Shown: positions 26,937 through 34,672 of the stretch, in pieces | Numbering within the stretch: the stretch's first letter is position 1 | Layout: each line of letters opens with the position of its first letter | Assembly (NCBI GenBank): GCA_030837785.1 | Contig: JAUQYA010000120.1 | Span: 62,001-126,000 of the forward strand | DNA: 64,000 nucleotides | Source of the DNA: Albidovulum sp. | GTDB lineage: Bacteria > Pseudomonadota > Alphaproteobacteria > Rhodobacterales > Rhodobacteraceae | Direction of reading: 5' to 3' | The notes under the pieces: model-generated | Databases searched by the model: none | The model's input: only the letters and a program-made list of their open reading frames with translations | What the model was told of the DNA's origin: nothing | Translations under genes and position numbers: made by a program

Positions 26937-26961
26937 AAGAGCAACGTCAAGGGAGGAACTC

Positions 26962-27741
26962 ATGCTGAAATCGCTCAAGGGCCGCAGCGTCATCGTCACC
27001 GGCGGGTCGAAGGGGATCGGCCGCGGCATCGCCCGGGTCTTCGCCCGCGAGGGCGTGAAGCTGACCATCGCCGCCCGCAACAGGGCCGAGATCGACGACG
27101 CGGTGGCCGAGATGGCCGCCGCCGGCGCGACCGCGCGCGGCGCGGTCTGCGACGTGACCGACCTCGGCAGCGTGCAGCGCATGGTGGACGAGGCGGCCGA
27201 GGCGCAGGGCGGGCTTCACGTTCTCTGCGCCAATGCCGGCATCTTCCCGCAGGTGAAGATGGTGGACATGACCGCGGCCGACTGGGACCACGTCATGGCC
27301 ACCAACCTGCGGTCCAGCTTTTTCTGCGTGAAGGCGGCGATCCCGCATTTCGAGAAGGCGGGCCGCGGCCGGGTGGTCGTCACCTCCTCGATCACCGGGC
27401 CGGTGACGGGCTACCCCGGCTGGTCGCATTACGGCGCGTCCAAGGCGGGTCAACTGGGCTTCATCAAGACCGCGGCGATGGAACTGGCGCGCTACAACAC
27501 CACCATCAACGCGGTGATGCCGGGCAACATCGTGACCGAAGGCTTGCAGGGGCTTGGCGAGGACTACCTGAAGACGATGGCCGCCTCGATCCCGCTGAAG
27601 CGGCTCGGCGATGTCGAGGACATCGGCAATGCCGCGCTCTTCTTCGCCTCGGACGAGGCGGGCTACATCACCGGCCAGCAGATCGTCGTGGACGGCGGGC
27701 AGATCCTGCCGGAATCGCTCGAAGCGCTGGCCTCGATCTGA
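26962..27741 (+). CDS. SDR-family oxidoreductase of the BMC operon (amino-2-propanol dehydrogenase candidate)
   Basis: 259 residues with VTGGSKGIGRG (cofactor), LCANAGIFPQ, TSSITGP and HYGASKAGQLGF (catalytic Ser-Tyr-Lys). It is a close paralogue of the SDR at 10501. RMM-type loci carry one SDR proposed to reduce aminoacetone to 1-amino-2-propanol. Coupling this to the NADH made by the aldehyde dehydrogenase would balance the cofactor. GGGAGG lies before the ATG, and the gene sits 25 bases after permease 2 and 18 before the kinase. Confidence 0.85.
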   Translation: MLKSLKGRSVIVTGGSKGIGRGIARVFAREGVKLTIAARNRAEIDDAVAEMAAAGATARGAVCDVTDLGSVQRMVDEAAEAQGGLHVLCANAGIFPQVKMVDMTAADWDHVMATNLRSSFFCVKAAIPHFEKAGRGRVVVTSSITGPVTGYPGWSHYGASKAGQLGFIKTAAMELARYNTTINAVMPGNIVTEGLQGLGEDYLKTMAASIPLKRLGDVEDIGNAALFFASDEAGYITGQQIVVDGGQILPESLEALASI

Positions 27742-27759
27742 GCGGACGCGGGGGAAGCG

Positions 27760-28764
27760 ATGGCTGACGGGACGACCATGCCGATGAAGGAACTGCTCGA
27801 GCACCTCGAGCGGCTCGCGAACGCCTCGCTGCCGCTCTGGCCGGTGCCCGAAGGCGCGCGGGCGCGGCTGATCAACGTGTCGGAGAACGCGACCTATCTG
27901 GTGGAGGCCGACGGTTTCCGGTCGATCCTGCGCATCCACCGGCCGGCCTACCACAGCCGGCGCGGCATCGGCCAGGAGCTGGCCTGGTCGCAGGCGCTCG
28001 CCGCCGATGGCATGGTGGAGACCCCGCCGCCGATCGCGGGCGTGAACGGCGAACTGGTGCAGGAGGGCCATGTCGAGGGCCTGCCCGAGCCGCGCCTGAT
28101 GGTGATGTTCGCCTTCGCTCCCGGCCGCCAGCCCGACGAGAACGAGGATCTGACCGCGCCGTTCGAGCGGCTCGGCGCGATCGCCGCGCAGACGCACCTG
28201 CATTCACAGGCGTGGAAGAAGCCGGAGCCTCTTGAACGGCTGATCTGGGACGCCGATGCGGTGTTCGGCGCGAAGGCCAACTGGGGCAACTGGCGCGATG
28301 CTCCGAACGTCACCCCGGAAATCCGCGACGTCCTGGAACAGTGCGAGGCGCTGGTCTGCCGCCGGCTGGCCGCCTTCGGCAAGGGACAGGACCGCTACGG
28401 GCTCGTCCATGCCGACATGCGGCTGGCGAACCTCCTGATCGAGGGCGAGCGGACCGCGCTGATCGACTTCGACGACTGCGGGTCGGGCTGGTTCCTCTAC
28501 GATTTCGCCACCGGCGTCAGCTTCATGGAGGACCATCCGCAGGTGCCGGCGCTGCGCCGCGCCTGGGTGAAGGGCTACCGTTCCGTCCGGCCGCTGTCGG
28601 ACGCGGAAGAGACCGAGATCGACACCTTCATCATGCTGCGGCGCATGGCGCTTCTGGCCTGGATCGGCAGCCATATCGAGGCGCCGGAGCCGCAGGCGAT
28701 GGCGCCGCATTTCGCCGCCAACACCGCGAAGCTCGCGTCAGACTATCTTGCGCGCTTTCGCTGA
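27760..28764 (+). CDS. APH-fold kinase of the BMC operon (1-amino-2-propanol kinase candidate)
   Basis: 334 residues. Catalytic loop VHADMRLANL (His217, Asp219, Asn224), metal site ALIDFDDCGSGWF (Asp236). The N-lobe has LINVSENATYLVEADG. In the Mycobacterium smegmatis aminoacetone microcompartment a kinase of this fold phosphorylates (S)-1-amino-2-propanol. The same step is expected here, making the substrate for the class III phospholyase that opens the operon. The second kinase at 12120 is its paralogue. Last gene of the operon; the short gap to 28839 separates it from the convergent gntR. Confidence 0.85.
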   Translation: MADGTTMPMKELLEHLERLANASLPLWPVPEGARARLINVSENATYLVEADGFRSILRIHRPAYHSRRGIGQELAWSQALAADGMVETPPPIAGVNGELVQEGHVEGLPEPRLMVMFAFAPGRQPDENEDLTAPFERLGAIAAQTHLHSQAWKKPEPLERLIWDADAVFGAKANWGNWRDAPNVTPEIRDVLEQCEALVCRRLAAFGKGQDRYGLVHADMRLANLLIEGERTALIDFDDCGSGWFLYDFATGVSFMEDHPQVPALRRAWVKGYRSVRPLSDAEETEIDTFIMLRRMALLAWIGSHIEAPEPQAMAPHFAANTAKLASDYLARFR

Positions 28765-28838
28765 CGCACGCGCCGGGGGCGGCCGATGCGGCGGGCGGCG
28801 CGGCGGTCATGTCGGATGCCTGCCGGAGATCACCCGGA

Positions 28839-29714
28839 TCACCCCGCCGCCGGCGTGGCCGACCGCGCCGTGCCCCTGCGCCCGGCGCGCGGCGCGGCAC
28901 GCTTCGGGGCGGTCTTCTGCGGCATCAGGTTCTCGAGGCTTTGGCGCGTCGTGACGATATGGCTGCGCATCGCCTCGGCGGCGCGATCGGGGTCGCCGTC
29001 GCTGATTGCGGCGAAGATCTCCTCGTGATGCTCGTTGGCGCTGTCTTCCAGCCTCTTGAAGACCTTGCCGATCGGCAGGAACATCGCAGTGCGCGCATCC
29101 TCGACGGCCTGCTGGATGAGACGGTTTCCCGAGGCTTCGGCCACGGCGAGGTGGAACTCGGAATCGAGTGCGCGGAACCGCGCGATATTGGCCATCGTCG
29201 CCCGAAGCTCGGGCGTCTCGCAAAGCTGTCCCATCGCTTTCAGCGCCGAGGCCATGCGCCGCAACTGGTCCTTGCTGCGGCGCGTCGCGGCAAGGCGCGC
29301 CGCCATGCACTCGTTCGCGATCCGGTATTCGTAGATCGCGTCCAGCATCTCGCGCTGGGCTTCCATGTAGGACTCGACCTCGTGCGGGCGCAGGCCGCTT
29401 TGTGCCTTCACCACCAGCCCGCCGGTGGCCCCGCGTTTCACCTGGATCAGGCCTTCGCCCTCGAGCACGCGCATGGCCTCTCGGATCGTCGTCCGCGACA
29501 CCAGCATCTGCGCGGCGAGGTCACGTTCGGGCGGAAGCTTGTCGCCGGGGACGAAGCGGCCGAGGAAGATCGCGCGCTTGACCTGTTCCACGACCAGCTC
29601 GTAGGCCGCGACCGGGCGAATGCTGTTGATCGCCCCGAGCACGAGGCTGTCAGCCCGTGCCGCATCGTCGTCCGTGGGATTCGACGCATCGCCCCCAGCC
29701 ACTTTCCCGGCCAT
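28839..29714 (-). CDS. GntR (FadR subfamily) regulator, candidate master of the island
   Basis: 291 residues from the ATG at 29714, which has an excellent ribosome site (GAGGTAAGG); the frame is open further upstream but without need. The winged HTH includes GDKLPPERDLAAQMLVSRTT and IREAMRVLEGEGLIQVKRGA. The C-terminal FCD domain has FRALDSEFHLAVAEASGNRL, with metal-binding Asp and His, and a basic tail ends the protein. FadR-type repressors bind short palindromes related to TGGTCNNACCA. Five GGTCT-type sites in the window, two of them next to this gene, suggest it controls itself, the LIV operon, ridA, the second kinase and the first SDR. Confidence 0.88.
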   Translation of the reverse strand: MAGKVAGGDASNPTDDDAARADSLVLGAINSIRPVAAYELVVEQVKRAIFLGRFVPGDKLPPERDLAAQMLVSRTTIREAMRVLEGEGLIQVKRGATGGLVVKAQSGLRPHEVESYMEAQREMLDAIYEYRIANECMAARLAATRRSKDQLRRMASALKAMGQLCETPELRATMANIARFRALDSEFHLAVAEASGNRLIQQAVEDARTAMFLPIGKVFKRLEDSANEHHEEIFAAISDGDPDRAAEAMRSHIVTTRQSLENLMPQKTAPKRAAPRAGRRGTARSATPAAG

Positions 29715-29882
29715 CCTTACCTCACCTGTAGGCGCGTCGATTCGGGATTCTCCACCACGAGACGCCTGGTTTCCGTCCCGGTTCCACCCGCCCGCTTCGT
29801 GGCGCAGGTGGCACGCCGGGCCTGTTCGCGATCGGTCCGCCGGCACCCTGTGCCAGGGCGCCATTGGCGCAAGTATATGAAT

Positions 29883-29899
29883 GGTCTGATAATAGAACA
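29883..29899 (-). promoter_or_regulatory. GGTCT-type operator, site 4
   Basis: GGTCTGATAATAGAACA. The first eight bases are identical to those of site 5; the second half-site (AGAAC) is one base closer and imperfect. It is on the gntR side of the 340-base divergent region (29715-30054), suiting autoregulation. Apart from the two sites and one promoter no gene is seen there. Confidence 0.5.
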
Positions 29900-29973
29900 A
29901 TGGAATTTTCGACCCTCCGGCCGCAGGGCCGTTCGGGGCCCGGTCCGGGCGCCGGCAAGGGGGAATTTATCGG

Positions 29974-30002
29974 TTGACTTGTGTTATGAAGGTCTGATTA
30001 CT
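29974..30002 (+). promoter_or_regulatory. Candidate promoter of the LIV-type operon
   Basis: TTGACT (29974-29979), 17-base spacer, ATTACT (29997-30002). The -10 is embedded in the perfect operator, so regulator binding would block it. Confidence 0.5.
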
Positions 30003-30007
30003 AGACC
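29991..30007 (+). promoter_or_regulatory. GGTCT-N7-AGACC operator, site 5 (perfect)
   Basis: GGTCTGATTACTAGACC: perfect 5+5 inverted repeat with 7-base spacer overlapping the -10 box of the downstream operon, 47 bases before its first start codon. It is the best copy and the reference for the other four. Confidence 0.75.
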
Positions 30008-30054
30008 AAAGACCGGCCGGAAAACGGCGGCACTTCCGCACATGGGAGAAGACC

Positions 30055-30879
30055 GTGCCACAGGGTAACGCTTCACAAGGGGGGATTCCCCCAATGGAAA
30101 CGCATGGCAATCCGCTTGTGGTTTCCGGCGTCTGCAAGAGCTTCGGCGGGCTCCAGGTCCTGCACGACGTCTCGCTCGACTGCAACCCGGGCGAGATCGT
30201 CGGCCTGATCGGGCCGAATGGCGCGGGCAAGTCGACGCTGATCAACGCGATCACCTCGCTGATGCCGGTTTCGTCGGGCGAGGTGCGGCTGGGGGGCGTG
30301 CGCGTCTCCAACACCTCGCCGCAGTTCTGCGCAGCCTCGGGGCTCGGCCGCACGTTCCAGAACATCCGTCTCTTCACCCGCCTGACCGTGCGCCAGAACG
30401 TCGAGGTCGCCCATACATCCGGGCAACGCGACCGCCCCGAGCTGAGCCGCCGCGTCGACGTCGGGGCGCTCCTGGACCAGTTCGACCTCACCCGCTTCGC
30501 CGACTGGAAGGCGGGGGCGCTGCCCTACGGCAGCCAGCGGCGGCTCGAGATCGTGCGGGCGCTGGCGCTGGCACCGGATTTCCTGCTGCTGGACGAGCCC
30601 GCGGCCGGGATGAACGCCGGCGAGACCACGGCCCTGATCGCCGCGGTCCGCCGCGCCTCGGGCGATTTTCGCTGCGGCGTCATCGTGATCGACCACGATC
30701 TGCGCTTCATCATGACGCTCTGCAGCCGGATCTTCGTGCTGGACGCCGGGAGGATCATTGCCTCGGGGACGCCCGACGAGGTGACGAAGAACCCCAAGGT
30801 CATCGAAGTCTACATTGGTCATTCCAGGAAAAGGAAGGCCGCATCAACGGAGGAGGAGAAACATGAACATCACTCGTAA
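30055..30879 (+). CDS. LIV-type ABC importer ATPase (LivG-like)
   Basis: 274 residues from GTG 30055, which follows GGGAGAAGACC; an ATG at 30094 is an alternative. Walker A GPNGAGKSTLINAI, Q-loop GRTFQNIRLF, a slightly atypical signature LPYGSQRRLEIVRALA, Walker B FLLLDEPAAGMN, and the H-loop VIVIDHDLRFIM. It belongs to the branched-chain amino acid/amide/urea importer family. The last 17 bases overlap the next gene. It opens an eight-gene operon that ends with the thiolase-like gene. Confidence 0.9.
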   Translation: MPQGNASQGGIPPMETHGNPLVVSGVCKSFGGLQVLHDVSLDCNPGEIVGLIGPNGAGKSTLINAITSLMPVSSGEVRLGGVRVSNTSPQFCAASGLGRTFQNIRLFTRLTVRQNVEVAHTSGQRDRPELSRRVDVGALLDQFDLTRFADWKAGALPYGSQRRLEIVRALALAPDFLLLDEPAAGMNAGETTALIAAVRRASGDFRCGVIVIDHDLRFIMTLCSRIFVLDAGRIIASGTPDEVTKNPKVIEVYIGHSRKRKAASTEEEKHEHHS

Positions 30880-32017
30880 AGGCAAGTTCGCGGCGCTTCT
30901 GGCAGGTGTCGCCCTGGCGCTGCCGGCCGCGGCCCAGGAGGAGGGGCTCGTCATCGGCCATGCCGCCGCCGTCACCGGGCTTCTTGCGCCCTATGACGGA
31001 CCCGACGGCGTCGCCTGCCGTGTCGCCCAGATCAACGATGCCGGCGGCATTCTCGGCAAGCCGGTCACGCTCATGACCCGCGACACCAAGAGCGACCCGG
31101 TGACCGCCGCGAACATCGCCCAGGAGCTGATAGACGCCGGCGCCGACGTGCTCTTCGGCCCGCCGACCGACGACGGGCTCATCCCGATGGCCGGCCTTGC
31201 GCTGGCGCAGGGGATCCCGGTGCTGTCGGTCGGCTCGACCCAGCCTGCCTTCCCGCAGGCCTCGCCCGACAACGGCTATCTGGTGCCCTACGGCGACAAC
31301 GCCTCGGGCGCAGCCGCGGCGGAGCTGGCCTATGCCGCCGGCCACCGCAAGGCGGCGCTGATGATCGCCCATGACGTGGGCGCCTATTCGCTGGTGACGC
31401 CGGAGTATTTCGCCCAGGCCTTCGAGAAGCTCGGCGGGCAGGTCGTCGGCCGGGTCTCCTACCACCACGGCCTTGCCGACTACGCGCCCCAGGTGGCTGA
31501 GATCAGCAACATGGCCGACAAGCCCGATGTGATCTTCGGCGCCATCCTGATGCCCGATGCCGGCGTCTTCCTGCGCACGCTCGCCAGCGCCGACGTCAAC
31601 ATCCCGGTCTACGGGACCGACGGGTTCGATGACCCGAGCCTGATCCCGGTCTCCGGTGCCGGCGGCAAGCTCGCTACCTTCATCACCCACGGCTTCCCCA
31701 CCGAAGGCAGCGCACTGAAGGCTTTCTACGACGATTGCACGGCTCGCGGCTTCAACGTCCAGAACGTCTTCTTCGGTCTGGGCGGCGAGGCGGTCGACGT
31801 GGTCAAGACCGCGGTCGAGGCGGCCGGTTCCTTTGAGCCCCCGGCGATCAACGCGGCGATCCGCGAGATCGAGGGGATGAAGGGGATCGCCTCCGGCTCC
31901 ATCACCTACAAGGACCAGGCCGGCACGCCGCTGAAGCAGATGGTTGCGCTTCAGATCAAGGACGGGGCCTTCGTCGAGGTGGCCCGGCCCACGCCGGCCT
32001 GGGTGCCTGCTCCGTGA
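30863..32017 (+). CDS. LIV-type ABC importer substrate-binding protein
   Basis: 384 residues; ATG 30863 with GGAGGAGGAG ahead. Signal peptide KFAALLAGVALALPAAAQ. Family segments include VIGHAAAVTGLLAPYDGPDG, INDAGGILGKPVTLMTRDTK and DAGADVLFGPPTDDG. It is the periplasmic receptor; ligands of this family include amino acids, short amides and urea. Its ligand here is unknown, but regulation and location suggest an amine or amide that feeds the island's pathway. Confidence 0.9.
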   Translation: MNITRKGKFAALLAGVALALPAAAQEEGLVIGHAAAVTGLLAPYDGPDGVACRVAQINDAGGILGKPVTLMTRDTKSDPVTAANIAQELIDAGADVLFGPPTDDGLIPMAGLALAQGIPVLSVGSTQPAFPQASPDNGYLVPYGDNASGAAAAELAYAAGHRKAALMIAHDVGAYSLVTPEYFAQAFEKLGGQVVGRVSYHHGLADYAPQVAEISNMADKPDVIFGAILMPDAGVFLRTLASADVNIPVYGTDGFDDPSLIPVSGAGGKLATFITHGFPTEGSALKAFYDDCTARGFNVQNVFFGLGGEAVDVVKTAVEAAGSFEPPAINAAIREIEGMKGIASGSITYKDQAGTPLKQMVALQIKDGAFVEVARPTPAWVPAP

Positions 32018-32730
32018 TGTTCAATGCCGAGAACATATCGGTTTCGTACGGCCCGATCCGGGCCGTACGGGACGTGAGCCTTACGGTCGGGGAGGGTGAG
32101 ATCGTCACCCTCCTCGGACCGAACGGGGCGGGGAAGTCCAGCCTGATCTCCGCCATCATCGGCCTCGTGCCGAAGACCGGCGGGCGGATCACCTTCCGGG
32201 ATGAGGATGTGACCGCGCTTGGCACCGAGGCCCTGGTCCGCCGCGGCATGACCGTCACGCCCGAGGGCCGTCGGGTCTTTGCCGACCTGACCGTGGCGGA
32301 GAACCTGCGCCTAGGCGCGGCAACCCGCAGCGATCCCGACGGGATTGCCGAGGATACCGAGAAATTCCTCGGAATGTTCCCGATCCTGCGCAAGCGCTTC
32401 CATTCGGCGGCAAAATACATGTCGGGCGGTGAACAGCAGATGCTGGCGATTTCGCGTTCTCTGATGTCGCGGCCGAGGTTCCTGATGCTGGACGAGCCCT
32501 CGCTGGGCCTTGCCCCCCGCATTGTCGACCAGATCTTCGAGTTCCTCGTCCAGCTCCGCGACTGGGGCGTGACCATGCTCGTCGTCGAGCAGAACGCCGG
32601 CGAGGTGCTGGAATTCGCCGACCGCGCCTATGTGCTGGCCAGCGGCGCGATGCAGTTCTCGGGGACGGCCGAGGATCTGCGTCAAAGCGGTGGCGTGATG
32701 GAAATGTATCTCGGGCTGGAGGGGCACTGA
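32017..32730 (+). CDS. LIV-type ABC importer ATPase (LivF-like)
   Basis: 237 residues; ATG 32017 overlaps the previous TGA by one base (a GTG one codon earlier is possible). Walker A GPNGAGKSSLISAI, signature MSGGEQQMLAISRSL, Walker B FLMLDEPSLGLAP, switch VVEQNAGEVLEFADRAYVL. Second ATPase of the transporter. Confidence 0.92.
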   Translation: MFNAENISVSYGPIRAVRDVSLTVGEGEIVTLLGPNGAGKSSLISAIIGLVPKTGGRITFRDEDVTALGTEALVRRGMTVTPEGRRVFADLTVAENLRLGAATRSDPDGIAEDTEKFLGMFPILRKRFHSAAKYMSGGEQQMLAISRSLMSRPRFLMLDEPSLGLAPRIVDQIFEFLVQLRDWGVTMLVVEQNAGEVLEFADRAYVLASGAMQFSGTAEDLRQSGGVMEMYLGLEGH

Positions 32731-32732
32731 GC

Positions 32733-33632
32733 ATGGAGTATCTGCTTCAGCAATCCATGAACGCGCTCAGCCTCGGCGGCGAATATGCGCTTCTGGCGCT
32801 GGGCCTTGCCATCGTCTTCTCCGTCATGGGGCTGGTCAATTTCGCACATGGCGACATGATCACCTTCGGCGGCTACACGATGTTCCTCGTCGCGGCGGGG
32901 TTGGGCATCGCCAATCCGGCGCTTCTCCTGCCGGTGGGGGTGCTTTCGGTGGTGCTTTTCGCCATGTTCCTCGAAAAGGTCGCGTTCAAGCCTGTCAGGG
33001 GCGCGCCGCCGACGACGGGGATGCTCACCGCGTTCGGGGTTTCGATCCTGATCCAGAACGTGGCGCTGATCCTCGTCGGCACCCGGGCAAAGGCGGTCCC
33101 GACGATGGATTTCCTCATCTCGAACGTGACCATCGGCTCGGTCCGCATCCCGATCGTGCAAATCTTCGAAACCGCCGTCACGTTCACCGCCATCGCCCTG
33201 CTCGTCGTCTTCCTGCGGCGCACGACGATCGGCATGGCGATGCGCGCGGCGGCCAAGGACGTGAACACGGTGCGGCTGATGGGCGTGCGCGCCGACCGGG
33301 TGATCGCGACCGCCTTCGCCATCTCCGGCTTCCTTGCGGGGCTTGCCACCGTCTTCGTGCTGGCACGGCGCGGCGCGGTCGACCCGTTCATGGGGTTCAC
33401 GCCGGTGCTGAAGGCCTTCGTCGCGGCGGTGATCGGGGGCTTCGGCAGCCTGCCCGGCGCGGTAATCGGCGGGCTCGTGCTCGGCGTGGCCGAAGTGATG
33501 ATGCAGGTGGTGCTGCCCGAAAGCATGGCGGGGTTCCGCGACGCCTTCATCTTCACCGCGGTCGGCGTCCTCCTGCTGGTCCGTCCGCAGGGCATCCTCG
33601 GCGAACGCCCCGACTTCGGAGAAAAGTCATGA
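32733..33632 (+). CDS. LIV-type ABC importer permease (LivH-like)
   Basis: 299 residues, about eight membrane segments. Typical features are the opening GGEYALLALGLAIVFSVMGL and NFAHGDMITFGGYTMFLV, and the coupling loop MAMRAAAKDVNTVRLMGVRA. Two bases after livF-like; ATG overlaps nothing but translation is tightly linked. Channel half of the importer. Confidence 0.93.
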   Translation: MEYLLQQSMNALSLGGEYALLALGLAIVFSVMGLVNFAHGDMITFGGYTMFLVAAGLGIANPALLLPVGVLSVVLFAMFLEKVAFKPVRGAPPTTGMLTAFGVSILIQNVALILVGTRAKAVPTMDFLISNVTIGSVRIPIVQIFETAVTFTAIALLVVFLRRTTIGMAMRAAAKDVNTVRLMGVRADRVIATAFAISGFLAGLATVFVLARRGAVDPFMGFTPVLKAFVAAVIGGFGSLPGAVIGGLVLGVAEVMMQVVLPESMAGFRDAFIFTAVGVLLLVRPQGILGERPDFGEKS

Positions 33633-34672
33633 TGATCGAAAGACGCGCGCTGGTCGGTGCGGTGGTGCTCGGGCTCTGCATCGCGGTCGCGGGGCTTCTG
33701 GTCTGGGGCTTCGCCGCCCCCTACCATCAGCGCCTGTTCTTCACCTTCCTCGTGAACCTGATCGCCGTGGTGGGGCTTCAGGTGTTCATGGGCAATTCCG
33801 ACATCACCCATTTCGGCCACGTCGGCTTCATGGGGATATCGGCCTATGTCACCGCGATCCTCGCCACGCCGGTCGCGGTGAAGCGTTCGGCGCTCGCGAC
33901 CGCGCCCTTCGGCGTGAACACGTTCGAGCTTTCGCCCCTTCTCGCCGTGCTCCTCGCGATCCTGATCACGCTCGCCGTGGCCTTTCTCGTCGGGCTGATG
34001 ATGGTACGGCAGGCCGGCGTTGCCGCCACGATTGCGACGCTGGCGTTCCTCGTCATCGTGCATGTTGTGGTGATGAACTGGGTCGACCTGACGCGCGGGC
34101 CCCGCGCCTTCTACGGAATCCCGCCCAAGGCGACGATCGGCTGGGCGGTGGCGACCGCATTCGGCGCGATCGTGCTGGCCCGCGCATTCCGCGACTCGAA
34201 ATGGGGGCTGCAGTTGCGCGCCTCCTCCGAGGACGTCGCGGCCGCCAGCGCGGTGGGCGTGCCGATCCGCAAGCTGCGTTTCGCGGCATGGATGCTCAGC
34301 GCCTTCATCATGGCGATCGCGGGGGCGCTCTTCACCCTGTTCGTCGGCACGATCAGCCCGAAAAGCTTCTATTTCGATCTGACGTTCCTGACGATCGCGA
34401 TGCTGATCCTTGGCGGAATGCACAGCGTCACCGGCGCGGTGGTGGGCTGCGTGATCGTCACCGTCGGCGTCGAAACGATGCGCTTCCTCGAAAGCGGGCC
34501 CGCGGTCGCGTGGATGCAGTTGCCCGAGATGTTCGGCCTGACCGGCTTCTTCCTCGGCCTCGTCATCGTGCTGTCGATGGCCTTCCGGCCCTCGGGCCTG
34601 CTCGGCTCTGACGAGATCGACGACATCTGGCACCGCAGGCGCCTGCGCAGGGCCGGGGTCGAGGTGTCCTGA
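33629..34672 (+). CDS. LIV-type ABC importer permease (LivM-like)
   Basis: 347 residues with about nine membrane segments. FMGNSDITHFGHVGFMGISA is the family's hallmark loop, and GLQLRASSEDVAAASAVGVP the coupling loop. The start overlaps the LivH-like stop by four bases and the stop overlaps the next ATG by one. It completes a five-gene importer (two ATPases, two permeases, one receptor). Confidence 0.93.
   Translation: MMIERRALVGAVVLGLCIAVAGLLVWGFAAPYHQRLFFTFLVNLIAVVGLQVFMGNSDITHFGHVGFMGISAYVTAILATPVAVKRSALATAPFGVNTFELSPLLAVLLAILITLAVAFLVGLMMVRQAGVAATIATLAFLVIVHVVVMNWVDLTRGPRAFYGIPPKATIGWAVATAFGAIVLARAFRDSKWGLQLRASSEDVAAASAVGVPIRKLRFAAWMLSAFIMAIAGALFTLFVGTISPKSFYFDLTFLTIAMLILGGMHSVTGAVVGCVIVTVGVETMRFLESGPAVAWMQLPEMFGLTGFFLGLVIVLSMAFRPSGLLGSDEIDDIWHRRRLRRAGVEVS

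Noticed and set aside
17734..28764. Ethanolamine- or propanediol-utilisation compartment (eut/pdu)
   Set aside because: No EutBC, PduCDE, cobalamin, glycyl-radical or PduL/EutD genes; kinase plus class III PLP enzyme point to the RMM/AAUM type.
30863..34672. LIV-type importer assigned to leucine/isoleucine/valine
   Set aside because: The family is broad, and operon and operator context points to an amine or amide; specificity cannot be read from sequence.
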